Shown: in pieces, positions 34,395 through 46,060 of the stretch
Layout: each line of letters starts with the position of its first letter
Position numbering within the stretch: position 1 is the stretch's first letter
Origin: Vigna angularis
Taxonomy: Eukaryota > Streptophyta > Magnoliopsida > Fabales > Fabaceae
Assembly: GCF_016808095.1 (NCBI RefSeq)
Contig: NC_068974.1
Coordinates: 3,286,001 to 3,350,000 of the forward strand
Direction of reading: 5' to 3'
Length of the DNA stretch: 64,000 nucleotides
Notes under the pieces: model-generated
Database searches by the model: none
What the model saw: only the letters and a program-made list of their open reading frames with translations
What the model was told of the DNA's origin: nothing
Program-made: the position numbers and the translations under genes

Positions 34395-36114
34395 GTGTAC
34401 GTTGGTTTGAGTTTTGTCTCGCGGTAATAATCGATTATATGAGATGATAATAAACTATCCTTTCATGTGTGATGAATATGAAAATTTGATATGATAGAGC
34501 TACTGAAATAATTGATTATCAAAAGTGATAATCGATTATCACAATATATTTTGTGTAATTATGAACTTCTCGGGAACAATAGATTATCACTTATGATAAT
34601 TGATTATTCCAAAGCATTTTTATTAAAGATGGCAAATTTAATAAAAAATGGATATGGACCAAGCTTGATGATATAATTTGTCCTAAGCTCAAGATATTAT
34701 TCTTCACGCTTGCCACATAATATACATTGAAAATAAATTGATGTACACCATTCTTTAGTTGATGAGGACATTATCTTTATCTTTCATTGTTTTCTTTTAT
34801 TAATCTCAAATCACATAGAAAAACTAGAGGGGAGGGAGTAGGATGAATAGTGTTTTTAAATTTGTTCGCAAAGTAGTGTGTAATGAATTGTAAGAGATAT
34901 ATAATTTTAAATATGATGTTTAGACACGGGTTTTTCTAAAGTTCCTAAATAGAAAACGTTTCAAAAAGCAAAGTTATAAAGCACAAATTTTATACTGGTT
35001 CATTCAATTATGAGCTATGTTTAGTTTTTCGTTACAAAATCTTAAAAAATTTTACTAAATTACCCAAATTTTACTTCTCCATATTTACAATGATTATAGT
35101 TACTATTCTTCGTTAACCTAATCGACACGACTTATTTAAATTTTCTAAAAAAAATATTTAGAAGAGAACTATATCTAAACAAAGATACTATTTTCATAAG
35201 TTCATTAATTCCACCAACGAATTTTCTAAAAAAAATATTTAGAAGAGAACTATATCTAAACAAAAATACTATTTTCATAAGTTCATTAATTCCACCAACT
35301 ATGAATAAACCATTATCAAAATTTGACTCGTTTTGTAAAAGAATTTTTAGAAATTTGTGATAAATTAAGTTAATATTTTCTTAATTGTATAGAATGTGTT
35401 TAAATAGTTTATATTTGCTTACTATAAAAAAGTCACAAGTTTACTAAAATAAGAAAAAAAGCGAGAGACTGATATGCTCTTGAACTTTTTTGTCCCATTA
35501 TTATTTCTTTTTAAATTTCTTTACTTTTCCTGATTACATCCTTATGGCAAGATATATCACTTTTTTTTCTCTCACTCTTTCTTTTATTTTTATAATCTGA
35601 ATATATCATTACATATATCACTCGCTTGTTATCTTTTATTAATTTACCACTATTTTCTCTTTTTTATCTTTCCTATCTCATTTCTTAGCTTTTTATCATC
35701 ATCATCATCATCATTATTATCTTATTATTATCTGTTATCATCAATTATGTCTCTTCTTTATGTATTTTTTCTTGTTTCTACTTCATTCACTCGAAGACCT
35801 GGAGGATGGAATTTGATTCATTTTCTACTCTTGTACCTAATAATTGACAATTCTTAGAAAATATAGGTAAAGTTGTGAACCTTCACTCTATCACAACCAC
35901 TCATTCATTCATGCTAATGGAGTACAGCTTGTGAATAACAGTGCTGTCGGAAGACTCAAATACTCTTTATTGCTTGTTGACGAGCCATCAAGGGAAAAAG
36001 TTCACCAACCTTAATTCAAGGCCATCATTCAAAAATTACCTTATTAATTTTATTTCCATTGCACTGCACCCAATCACACCCATAAGCTTCACTTCAAATC
36101 TCACAATTTCATTC
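34395..36114. other. Intergenic DNA upstream of the first NBS-LRR gene
   Basis: It holds several copies of an ATAATCGATTAT palindrome (34,420-34,600), also present just left of the CACTA-like element, so that element landed in DNA already rich in this motif. An 81-bp tandem duplication lies at 35,141-35,302 and an ATC microsatellite at about 35,690-35,722. The last few hundred bases probably hold the NBS-LRR promoter, but I cannot pick a reliable TATA box. Confidence 0.6.
35141..35302. repeat. 81-bp tandem duplication
   Basis: The unit starting TTTTCTAAAAAAAATATTTA is repeated once with one or two changes. Confidence 0.9.
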
Positions 36115-39100
36115 ATGGCAGCAGAAATGGTTACCGGTGTTCTTGTTTCTACTTTCCTCGGGAGGACTATCGACACTTTGGCTTCCCGTCTTGTCGACAT
36201 ATTTCGTCAAATACAACACAAGAAGCAACTCAGCAACTTGAAGATGAAGCTCCTCGCCATTGATGTTGTGGCTTTTGATGCAGAACAAAAGCAGTTCATA
36301 GATCCACGTGTCAGAGATTGGCTTCTCAGGGCCAAAGATGTTGTCTTTGATGCAGAAGATCTCTTGGATGAGATAGATTATGAACTCTCCAAAAGCCAAG
36401 TGGAAGCTGAGTCTCAGAGTGATGCTAAGAAGGTGTGGAGTTCCCTCAACACTTCTTTTCTCAGTTTTGATATTGAATCCATGATGGAAAAAGTTGAGGG
36501 CTTGTTCTTGGATCTAGAAGTTCTTGCAAACGAAAGCAATATTCTAGGTTTGGAAAAGGGTGGTGGTGTTGGGGTTGGATCAGGATCGGGTAGTAAATTA
36601 ACATATACATCTTTGCCAAATGAAGGGGATATCTATGGCAGAGATGATGACAAAGACTTTGTCTTTAACTGGCTCACATCGGACACTCACAACAACCTAT
36701 CTATACTTTCTATTGTGGCCATGGGTGGGACGGGTAAGACTTTACTTGCCCAACATGTATTTTATGACCCAAAGATTGAAGGTGAATTTGATATAAAAGC
36801 TTGGGTCAGTGTTCCAGAGGAATTTGATGTTCTCAATGTATCAAGAACAATTCTTGCTACAATTACTGGTTCAACAGATAATAGTGTACAAAAGGAACTG
36901 ATTCAGAGAAGATTGAAAGAAGAATTGTCGGGGAAGAAATTTCTTCTCATTTTGGATGACGTTTGGAACGAAAATCCATTTAAATGGGAAGATGTGCAGA
37001 AGCCCCTAGTTTTCGGAAGCCAAGGCAGTAGGATTCTTGTCACTACACGGAGTGAGAAGGTTGCTGCTGCCATGCGATCAGAAAAGCACCCCCTGCAGCG
37101 ATTAAAAGGAGATTATTGTTGGGACTTGTTCGCCAAGCATGCATTCCAAAATGCTAATCCGCAACCAGACCCAGACTTCATAGAGATTGGTAAAAAGATA
37201 GTTGAAAAATGTGATGGACTTCCTTTAGCCTTGAAAACAATGGGAAGTCTATTATACAATAAATCATCCCTTTGCGAATGGAAAAGCATCATGAGAAGTG
37301 AGATATGGGATTTTTCAGAAAATGAAAGTGGTATACTTCCTGCTTTAAGTTTAAGTTATCTCCACCTTCCTTCCCATATAAAGAAATGCTTTGCTTTTTG
37401 CGCCTTATTTCCCAGACGTTATCGCTTTGACAAGGAGAGCTTAATTCAACTGTGGATGGCTCAAAATTTGCTAGAAAGTCCTCTACAGAAAAAGAGTTCT
37501 AAAGAAGTTGGTGAGCAATATTTTAATGATTTGTCATCTTGGTCCTTCTTTCAACAGGTAAGCAACGAAGGGGCAAATTATTTTATCATGCATGACCTTC
37601 TAAATGATTTGGCAAAATATGTCTCTCAAGACATAAGCATCAGGTTAGGAGTTGATGAACCAAAAGGTATACCCAAAACAACCCGTCATTGTTCATTTTC
37701 ATCCTCTAAATTATGGTTTGGGATTTGGTTTGGGATTGCAAGATGTCGATAGATGACTTGTTCTCCAGATTTAAGTTCATTCGTGTGATATCTTTGAATC
37801 ATTGTCGTAACCTTACAGAGGTGCCTCAATCTATTGGAAATCTTATTCATCTTCGTTCAATAGATCTATCCTGGACTGAAATAGAAAAACTACCCGACTC
37901 AATAAGTTCACTCTACAAGTTGCAAACACTGAAGCTGAACTATTGTCATAGATTAAAGGAGCTTCCTTCGTGTTTACATCAACTTGACAATTTACGTTAT
38001 CTTGAATTAGTTGTTATTGGAGTGAAAAATGTGGTAGCATATTTGGGAAAGCTGAAGAATGTTCAAGTGTCGATGAGTTCATTTCATGTTGAGAAAAGTA
38101 AGGAAATGAATATTCGGCAATTAGGAGAACTCAATCTTCATGGAATTCTAACAATTGATGGTCTGCAGAATATTGAGAATCCCTCTGATGCATTAGAAGC
38201 AGATTTGAAGAACAAACCCCACCTTGTGAGGCTAGAGTTAAAATGGAATTTCATTGGCAGCTCCTCTATTGATTCAGAAAAAGCTGAGGATGTAATTGAG
38301 AATCTACGACCTTCAAAATACTTGAAGGAGTTGTCAATAAGTAACTATATTGGTAAACAATTTCCAAATTGGTTACTCGATAATTCATTACCGAATCTGG
38401 TGTCCTTAGAGTTGGAGGGATGTGAATCTTGCCAACGCTTACCTCCGCTTGGACTTTTGCCATTTCTCAATTACTTGAGCCTTTCAGAGTTTGATGAGAT
38501 AGTGAGTATTGATGCTGATTTTCATGGGAACAACTCTTCTTCATTTAAATCCCTTCAAAAATTGTATTTATTTGATATGAGGCAATGGGAAAAGTGGGAA
38601 TGCCAAGCTGTGACAGGTGCTTTTCCACGTCTACAACTTCTATGGATAGAAAATTGTCCCAAGCTGAAAGGACACCTGCCAAAGTTCGTTGGTTTAAAAT
38701 ATCTATATGTCTTTAACTGCGAACAACTTGAAGCTCTGATTGTGAGTGTGATAGAATTACGTCTAGAAGAGTGTGGAAAGCTGCAGTTGGAGCGGTCTAC
38801 AATGAAAAAGCTCACAACGGATGGGAACGGCATGGCAGCATCATTGGTGGCAACTGTTGGACATATGTTATTCGACACTTCTCTTGAAATCTTGGACATT
38901 GGTTCAGCTCTGGAGTCAAAAAGTGATGACTGTGTCTCTCTAAAGATCTTTCCACTGGATTTTTTCCCAACACTCAGGAACCTTGAACTCGATGGGTTTC
39001 CTGATCTACAGATGATCTCACAGGATCATGTTCACAATCATCTCCAGTATCTGACAATCAAAGACTGTCCAAGACTTGAGTTGTTCCCTGAAGGAGGTTT

Positions 39101-39506
39101 GCTATCAAATCTAATGGACATCCAACTCATTAATTGCTTTAGACTTGTTGGCTCACTGAAAAGAGTTTTCGGAGACAGTTCTTCGTTGGAAAGTATAATG
39201 ATTGAAAAAGTAGAGGCGGAATGTTTTCCTGATGAAGGTTTGCTTCCACTCTCTCTTTCCTCTTTAAGAATATATGATTGTCCAAATCTAAACAAACTGA
39301 ACTACAAGGCTCTCTTAGAACTCTCATCTCTTGAATCACTGCGTCTTTGGAACTGTCCCAACCTCCAATGCTTACCAGAGGAGGGTCTTCCCAAATCAAT
39401 TTCATCTCTTCATATACGCAACTGTCCTTTGCTGAAACAGCGTTACCATGAAGGAGGCGAAGACAGGAAAAAGATTGCTCACATTCGATACATACATATA
39501 TGGTAG
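36115..39506 (+). pseudogene. CNL-type NBS-LRR resistance gene, frameshifted between NB-ARC and LRR
   Basis: The start at 36,115 (MAAEMVTGVL) aligns with the start of the downstream paralogue; the open frame runs upstream but without homology. Frame 1 encodes 545 aa: a coiled-coil Rx-type N-terminus with AEDLLDEI, then NB-ARC with P-loop MGGTGKTLLAQ (about residue 203), kinase-2 FLLILDDVW, RNBS-B GSRILVTTR, GLPLALK, CFAFCALFPRRY and MHD (IMHDLLNDLAKY, about 491). After IPKTTRH the frame meets a stop at 37,752. The leucine-rich repeats continue in another frame (37,713-39,506, about 590 aa). The paralogue has roughly 60 bp more at this junction, so a deletion caused the break. A truncated CC-NB-ARC protein could still be made, but the full receptor cannot. 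Confidence 0.88.
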
Positions 39507-41152
39507 TGAAGTTGTTTCTTTTGTTTAATTTTGTTTAATGGTACGGATACTTTAATAGTGGTGTATGAACTATTTTTCGTCTTTTGGTAGTCCGGTCATG
39601 TAACAAATTATAACTCCATAATTATTAAGCCTTTATCTCTTTATTGATGATTAGGTTTAGAATAAATTCTGGTATAACAAATGTATTTACTTTAAACTTA
39701 AAGTCTGCCTATCAGTTTTATTTTAAATACTCTATTAAATGCAATAATGGTAAAGCTTAAATAAGTTTTAAGTTTCTAACATTATTTTTGTAAATGAAAT
39801 ACATAATAAATTTAACTCCTTGAAAAATATACTTTTTTGTATTTTTTTTCTTTCACATTACATTGTGTCTTTAGACGTATTTTTGAAATATTTATATTTG
39901 TCTTTTAATTCTTTACCTTATTTTTATCATAACATCTATATGTTTTTTTTTCTATAATGGCATATAATAATAGAAGTGATTTAGTGTATGTGATTCTTCA
40001 AGAATCTAGATTTTGTGATAACATGTTTATGCAAGACTTAAACATGCAAAATAGAACTGATCTAGATGAATAAAATTATTTAATTTATTAAATATCTATT
40101 TGAAAAAATAGTTTAAAGTAAAAATCAATCTTATATTAAAGACTAAAACTTATTTAAATGCAAATTTAATTATCATTTTTTTATATTTAAGAATGTTGAT
40201 ATAAATGTTACTCGGTAACTATTTGAAATTTTACTTAATATTTACTTATATGTACTAATGATTATATTAATTTTCAATTAAGAGACTAAACTTAATTAGT
40301 AACGATTATATTTATTTTTTAATTGAATGATTATATTTGATTAATAACGATCAGTTTAATTTGTATTTAAGTGACCGAATTTGATTAAAATATCAAGATT
40401 TAAATGCACTTAGGTAGGATAGCTTACGTTTAATGCACGGAAAATAATTTTATGGTGTGGGTAATTCATTTTTCTTTTAGTATTAATATTTTCAAATTAA
40501 ACGTGTAATGTAATCCGAATAGTTAAAATTAGTTTATCATGGGATTAGTTAATATTATTAACAGCGTATGTCATGGCAAGGAGAGTTATGAGGATGACTT
40601 TTTCTATGTGTATATGATGCTCTTCACGCAACTTCATGTTCGACTTCCTTTTAATGAATTTACTATGGGCGTCCTTTGACTTCTCAACATTGAACCTACA
40701 CACCTATTTTGCTTAGAGAGTTGCAAAATCAGGAAAAATGGTCAAAGATTCAAGATGCATTACAAATTGAATTCACAGTTTGGAAATTTATACAAAGAAT
40801 GAATCGCACCTATGAAAAAGAATGAAATGTTTACTTGAAAAAGGAATAATGTAGTCCAAAGAGCTGAGTAAGTTGATACACCAAGAAGGGAGAGATGAAA
40901 AATGTCAAAACAAGGTTGGAAAAGAAAGAGAGAAACTCATGTCAAGTGCATACGATTAAAAATCCTTTATAAGTGGATTTTTGTTTATCCTGAAAAACCA
41001 TATTTTCTTGATACACGCAACCTTATATCATTTGGGTATGTTTATTGACTACGTTGCAGCCAAAATTGACCATTGCTATTAAACCTGCACTGAGCGATTG
41101 CCATTAGCTGCACTTTCGTTCATCTACTAGATTCCCTTTCCTAATTCCTACC
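39507..41152. other. Intergenic DNA between the two NBS-LRR genes; promoter of the second
   Basis: Mostly AT-rich with no open frame of note. A TATA-like TTTATAAGTGG lies near 40,968. The second gene's start has the good plant context TACCATGGCTG. Confidence 0.55.
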
Positions 41153-44100
41153 ATGGCTGCAGAATTGGTTGGTGGTGCTCTTCTTTCTGCTTTCCTTCAG
41201 GTTGCATTTGATAGGCTGGCTTCTCCTCAAGTTCTCCACTTCTTTCGTGGAAGAAAACTTGATCAGAAGCTGCTGAAAAGGTTGAAGCGGAAGCTGCGGT
41301 CCATTGACGCTCTTGCTGATGATGCAGATATACAGCAGTTCATAAATAAACGTGTGAAGGCTTGGCTTGCTGATGTCATAGATGCTCTGTTTGAAGCTGA
41401 GGATCTCTTAGATGAAATATATGAATTCTCCCTGCGCGAAGTGGAAGATGAATATCAGAGAACATCTAACAAGGTGTGGAATTTGAATTTATCCCTTTCT
41501 TCTGTCAGTTTCTTTATCGATGAAAATGAAATTGAAACAAGGATGGAACAAGTCCTTGACGACTTAGATGAACTTGTAAACGAAGGCAGTCGTATAGGTT
41601 TGAAAGAGGCTAGTGGTGTTGGGGTTGATTCAGGATCCAATAGTAAAGTGTCACAAAAATCGTCATCAACATCTTTGTTGAGTGAAAGAGACGATATTTA
41701 TGGCAGAGATGATGACAAAGATATTATCTTTAACTGGCTTGCACCAGACAGTGACGATGGTGACAAGTTATTAATACTTTCTATTATGGGCATGGGCGGT
41801 TTGGGTAAGACCACGCTTGCCCAACATGTATACCATGATCAGAGGATAGAGGGTAAATTTGATATCAAAGCCTGGGTCTGCGTTTCGGATGATTTTGATG
41901 TTTTCAAGGTAACAAGAACAATTCTTGAGGCCATCACCAGATCAACTGATGATAGTAGAAACCTAGAAATGGTTCAGGGAAGATTAAAAGAAATACTTAG
42001 TGGTAACAGATTTCTTCTTGTTTTGGATGACGTTTGGAACGAAAGCTGGTCTAAATGGGAACAAGTGCAGAAAGCTCTTGATTCTGGAGCTCATGGAAGT
42101 AGGATTCTTGTCACCACACGTAGTAAGAAAGTTGCTCTTTCAATGCGCTCAAAAGAGCACCACCTGAAGGAATTACAAGAAGACTATTGCTGGCAGTTGT
42201 TTGCAAATCATGCATTTCAAAATGATACTCAAGCAAATACAGCTTTCAAGGAGATTGGTAAACAGATAGTTGAAAAATGCAGAGGACTTCCACTAGCCTT
42301 GAAAACAATGGGAAGTCTTCTACACAATAAATCATCCATTTCAGAATGGGAAAATGTATTAAAAAGCGAAATATGGGAATTAGAGGATAGTGATGTTATC
42401 CCAGCTTTAGCACTGAGCTATAACCATTTTCCGTCCCATCTCAAGAGATGCTATGCTTACTGTGCTTTATTCCCTAAAGATTATGAGTTTGATAAGAATT
42501 GCTTGATTCAATTGTGGATTGCTGAAAATTTTGTACAATTTCATCATCACAAAAGTCCAGAAGATATAGGTGAACAATACTTTGATGATCTATTATCGAG
42601 GTCTTTCTTTCAACAGTCAAACAGATATAAAACATGTTTTGTCATGCATGACCTTTTAAACGATTTGGCAAAATATGTTTGTGAGGACATCTGTTTCAGA
42701 TTGGGAGTTGACAAAACAAAAGGTATTCCCAAAACAACCCGTCATTTTACATTTGCAACCAATCATGTGGAGTATTTTGATGGGTTTGGAAGTATACATG
42801 ATGTTGAAAGGTTACACACATTTATGCCAACAGATTGGAGTTGGCATTGCAAGATGTCGATAGATGACTTATTCTCCAAGTTTAAGTTCTTACGTGTCTT
42901 GTCTGTGTCTAACTGTTCTAACCTTACAAAGGTGCCTGACTCAGTAGGCGATCTTAAGCATCTCCGCTCATTAGATCTCTCCAACACTCACATAGAAAGA
43001 TTGCCTGAGTCAACATGTTCACTCTACAACTTGCAAATACTGAAGCTCAACAATTGTCCACTATTGAAGGAACTGCCATCAAATTTACACAAACTCACCA
43101 ATTTGCGTCGTCTTGAATTTATGGATACTGAACTGTTAAAGGTGCCAGAACATTTGGAAAAACTGAAGAATCTTCAAGTATTCATGAGTTCGTTTGATGT
43201 TGGAAGTAAGGAATTCAGCATTCAACAACTAGGACAACTCGATCATCATGGAAGGCTATCAATTGGGGAGCTGCAGAATATTGAGAACCCCTCCGATGCA
43301 AAAGCAGCAGATTTGAAAAATAAAACTCACCTTCGGGAGCTAAAGTTAAAATGGAATAGGGACCAGGTCCCTGTTGACGCATTGAAAGAAAGGGATGTAA
43401 ATGTCATGGAGAATCTCCAACCTTCCAAGTACTTGGAGAAGTTGTCAATCAGCCACTATGATGGTACAAAATTTCCAACTTGGTTTGGAGATTATTCATT
43501 ATTGAATGTGGTGTCATTAAGCTTGTTCCAATGTAAACAATGCAAATGTTTGCCTTCCCTTGGACATTTGCCATTTCTCAAGGACCTCACAATATCAGGG
43601 CTTGATGGGGTAGTATGTATTGATGCTGACTTTTATGGGAGTAGCTCTTGTTCGTTTCCATCCTTGGAGACATTGAAATTCTCCCACATGAAAGGATGGG
43701 AGAAATGGGATTGTGAAGCCATGAGAGGTGCTTTTCCACGTCTTCACCATCTTGCTATAGATTATTGTCCCAAGCTGAAAGAGCGCCTGCCAGTGCAAAT
43801 TCTTCATTTTGAGACAGTATATATTCGGCACTGCAAACAACTTCTGGGGTACGATGGAATGGTGAAAATGAATGGGAAAGAGGTCACCATTTTTCGAGTA
43901 CACCACAACATGGAAGTATGGTTTGTGGAATGGATAGGGAAAATGATATCCCATGATTCTGTTGAAGACTTGAAAGTTTATTCGTGCCCCAATATGAGTA
44001 TTTTAATGAATCAGCAATATAATTTCCTTGTAAGTTTGACTGTTCATGACAGCTGTGACTCTCTAACCACCTTTCCTATAGACTTCTTCCCAACACTCAG

Positions 44101-44713
44101 ATCGCTTTATCTCCTGAGCTGTTGTAATCTACAAACGATTTTACAGGTACATGCTCATAATCATCTCCAGGATCTGGCAATCATTGACTGCCCTCAATTT
44201 GAATCATTCCCAGAACGAGTACATATCCTGCTTCCATGTCTTGAATTCCTAAGCATACGAGATTGTCCTAGATTTGAGTCCTTCTCTGATGGATGTTTGC
44301 CATCAAATATAAAAAGGATGTATCTCACTAACTCCTCCAAACTTGTTGCTTCACTGAAAGGGTCTTTTGGAGACAATCCCTCTCTAGAAACCTTGTTTAT
44401 TATTGGAAAGTTGGAAGCAGAGTCTTTTCCCGATGAAGGCTTTCTTCCACTCTCTCTTACTTCTCTAGGGATCTATGATTGTCAACATCTTAAAAAACTG
44501 GACTATAAGGGTCTCTGCCACGTCCCCTCTCTCAAGGAATTGCTTCTTGTTAACTGCCCCAGCCTCCAATGCTTACCAGATGAGGGTCTTCCCAAATCCA
44601 TTTCATATCTTACCATTTCAGGCAATTGTCCATTGCTCAAACAGCGTTGTAAGTATCCGGGAGGCCAAGACTGGGGAAAGATTGCTCATGTTCAAAACCT
44701 GTCTATTTTATAA
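41153..44713 (+). CDS. CNL-type NBS-LRR disease-resistance protein (RPP13-like 1 type)
   Basis: An unbroken 1186-aa frame with no intron. The N-terminal Rx-type coiled coil (about 1-180) carries AEDLLDEIYEF. NB-ARC follows with P-loop GMGGLGKTTLAQ (about 213), RNBS-A FDIKAWVCVSDDFDVF, kinase-2 FLLVLDDVW (about 288), GSRILVTTRS, GLPLALKTMGSLL (about 376), CYAYCALFPKDY and the MHD motif in VMHDLLNDLAKY (about 496). From about 560 to the end are leucine-rich repeats with LRxLxLxNTHIERLP-type units, ending in the short repeats (CPNLQCLP-like) seen in this clade. The protein is an intracellular immune receptor: the NB-ARC switches with ATP/ADP and the LRR senses a pathogen effector or its effect. 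The pathogen recognised cannot be read from sequence. It is a tandem paralogue of the broken gene upstream. All switch motifs are intact, so it is probably functional. Confidence 0.96.
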   Translation: MAAELVGGALLSAFLQVAFDRLASPQVLHFFRGRKLDQKLLKRLKRKLRSIDALADDADIQQFINKRVKAWLADVIDALFEAEDLLDEIYEFSLREVEDEYQRTSNKVWNLNLSLSSVSFFIDENEIETRMEQVLDDLDELVNEGSRIGLKEASGVGVDSGSNSKVSQKSSSTSLLSERDDIYGRDDDKDIIFNWLAPDSDDGDKLLILSIMGMGGLGKTTLAQHVYHDQRIEGKFDIKAWVCVSDDFDVFKVTRTILEAITRSTDDSRNLEMVQGRLKEILSGNRFLLVLDDVWNESWSKWEQVQKALDSGAHGSRILVTTRSKKVALSMRSKEHHLKELQEDYCWQLFANHAFQNDTQANTAFKEIGKQIVEKCRGLPLALKTMGSLLHNKSSISEWENVLKSEIWELEDSDVIPALALSYNHFPSHLKRCYAYCALFPKDYEFDKNCLIQLWIAENFVQFHHHKSPEDIGEQYFDDLLSRSFFQQSNRYKTCFVMHDLLNDLAKYVCEDICFRLGVDKTKGIPKTTRHFTFATNHVEYFDGFGSIHDVERLHTFMPTDWSWHCKMSIDDLFSKFKFLRVLSVSNCSNLTKVPDSVGDLKHLRSLDLSNTHIERLPESTCSLYNLQILKLNNCPLLKELPSNLHKLTNLRRLEFMDTELLKVPEHLEKLKNLQVFMSSFDVGSKEFSIQQLGQLDHHGRLSIGELQNIENPSDAKAADLKNKTHLRELKLKWNRDQVPVDALKERDVNVMENLQPSKYLEKLSISHYDGTKFPTWFGDYSLLNVVSLSLFQCKQCKCLPSLGHLPFLKDLTISGLDGVVCIDADFYGSSSCSFPSLETLKFSHMKGWEKWDCEAMRGAFPRLHHLAIDYCPKLKERLPVQILHFETVYIRHCKQLLGYDGMVKMNGKEVTIFRVHHNMEVWFVEWIGKMISHDSVEDLKVYSCPNMSILMNQQYNFLVSLTVHDSCDSLTTFPIDFFPTLRSLYLLSCCNLQTILQVHAHNHLQDLAIIDCPQFESFPERVHILLPCLEFLSIRDCPRFESFSDGCLPSNIKRMYLTNSSKLVASLKGSFGDNPSLETLFIIGKLEAESFPDEGFLPLSLTSLGIYDCQHLKKLDYKGLCHVPSLKELLLVNCPSLQCLPDEGLPKSISYLTISGNCPLLKQRCKYPGGQDWGKIAHVQNLSIL

Positions 44714-45299
44714 ATATGAACTGATGTGGATTTTGTAAGTAATCATTTATGGAAGGCTCAAAGGGTTTTCAGGGGGTACACTGATCTGGGAATTTGTACC
44801 TCAAACATAGCTTAAATATAGCCAGGAGTGAATTTACCTTCGACGTTTTTACTTTTAATTGAGTAATATGAAATGACTTTTGTTGCATTAGGAAACTATC
44901 ACTAACAAGAATATGGCATCATTGATTTCAAAATGGGAGCAAACTCGGTTAATGATGTAAAACTGAACCCAAGAACTTTAAACCTTTGCCTGCAGAGATT
45001 GCCATAACCAAAGACTTGTATGCATATATAAATTTGGCTACAATAACCATGATTTTATCTCAAGTCCAATAAAACTCAGTTTACCTGACCATGATGTATA
45101 TATACTAGGCAATAACAAATATAATAGCAACCACTTTCAAATTAAAAATCTTTTCCCCTTCCAAATAAATTTTCTAAAGGACGACAAACATTTAGCTCTA
45201 AGCAATTTTGTTGCGATCCTCTGCATACTTAATGTGAAATATTAACCTTTGTCAGTTAAGCATTGCTCTGCCATGAATGATTAGTGTTGGTTTTGCCAT
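44714..45299. other. 3' UTR and intergenic DNA after the second NBS-LRR gene
   Basis: No further coding signal on the plus strand. The minus-strand kinase remnant begins just beyond. Confidence 0.55.
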
Positions 45300-46060
45300 G
45301 ATTTTTGCTAGAACTGGTTGAACCTCATAATGTTTGGTTTGAGTTGTCTCCACGATCATTTCCACTTGTTTCATGGGGATAATAAACAGGCTTAAGAGGC
45401 TATGTATGAACTCTTTCTTCCAACAAATCCACAACTCTCTTCTTTGAAGGACGGTCATTTGGTTTCAATTATATACACCAAAGAGCAACATTCATTCTTT
45501 TAACCAAAATCAAGAACAACAAAACAAACTAAACAGGGTGAATTAAGTATAATCTAAACAAAATCAAAACAAGATAAAAATCAAACTTATTTTAAAATTC
45601 GTTTAAATTGGATACTTTTCACTTTACAAGTTCGAAATCTGAAAACTTTGGAATAAAGTTATCATCATGAAGAATATTGAGGTTTGATATCAAAATATAG
45701 AATTTGCACCTCAAAGCTTTGATGAAGATAAGCAATTCCACAAGCTATGCCAAGAGATATTTCATTTGTTTTCTCCTAACTTAAAAGGGATACTTTTCTC
45801 TTTGAAAGATGTATTTATCCAATGAAGCATTTGTCATGTATTCATAAACCAAAGCATGCTTTTCTCCTTCAACACAATATCCAATAAGATGTACCACATT
45901 TACATGATGTATTCTTCCAATACTAGCCACTTCATTAATGAACTCTTCTCCATCAACTTTCGATTTTTTCAACATCTTTATGGCTATTTCTGGCCAACTT
46001 TGAAGTTTTCATTTGTATACTTGCTTCCTGCACTTCCATATTTCAAATCAAAAGACCATT
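45300..46060 (-). pseudogene. Receptor-like kinase domain remnant (LRK10L/PR5K-like)
   Basis: Read on the minus strand from about 46,050: VYK, a stop, then [12 protein letters not shown] (subdomains I-II, ATP-binding lysine in AIK), [15 protein letters not shown] and [12 protein letters not shown], then [15 protein letters not shown]. After a stop and shift come EISLGIACGIAYLHQSFEVQ, YFDIKPQ and NILHDDNFIPK. The activation-loop DFG is DFE. Subdomains VIII-X are missing, and the end resumes with VALWCI, a stop, then LKPNDRPSKKRVVDLLE (about 45,470-45,400). The order and wording fit the LRK10-like/PR5K-like serine-threonine kinase family. With stops, an altered DFG and an internal gap, it is dead. 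No extracellular domain adjoins it. Confidence 0.82.
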
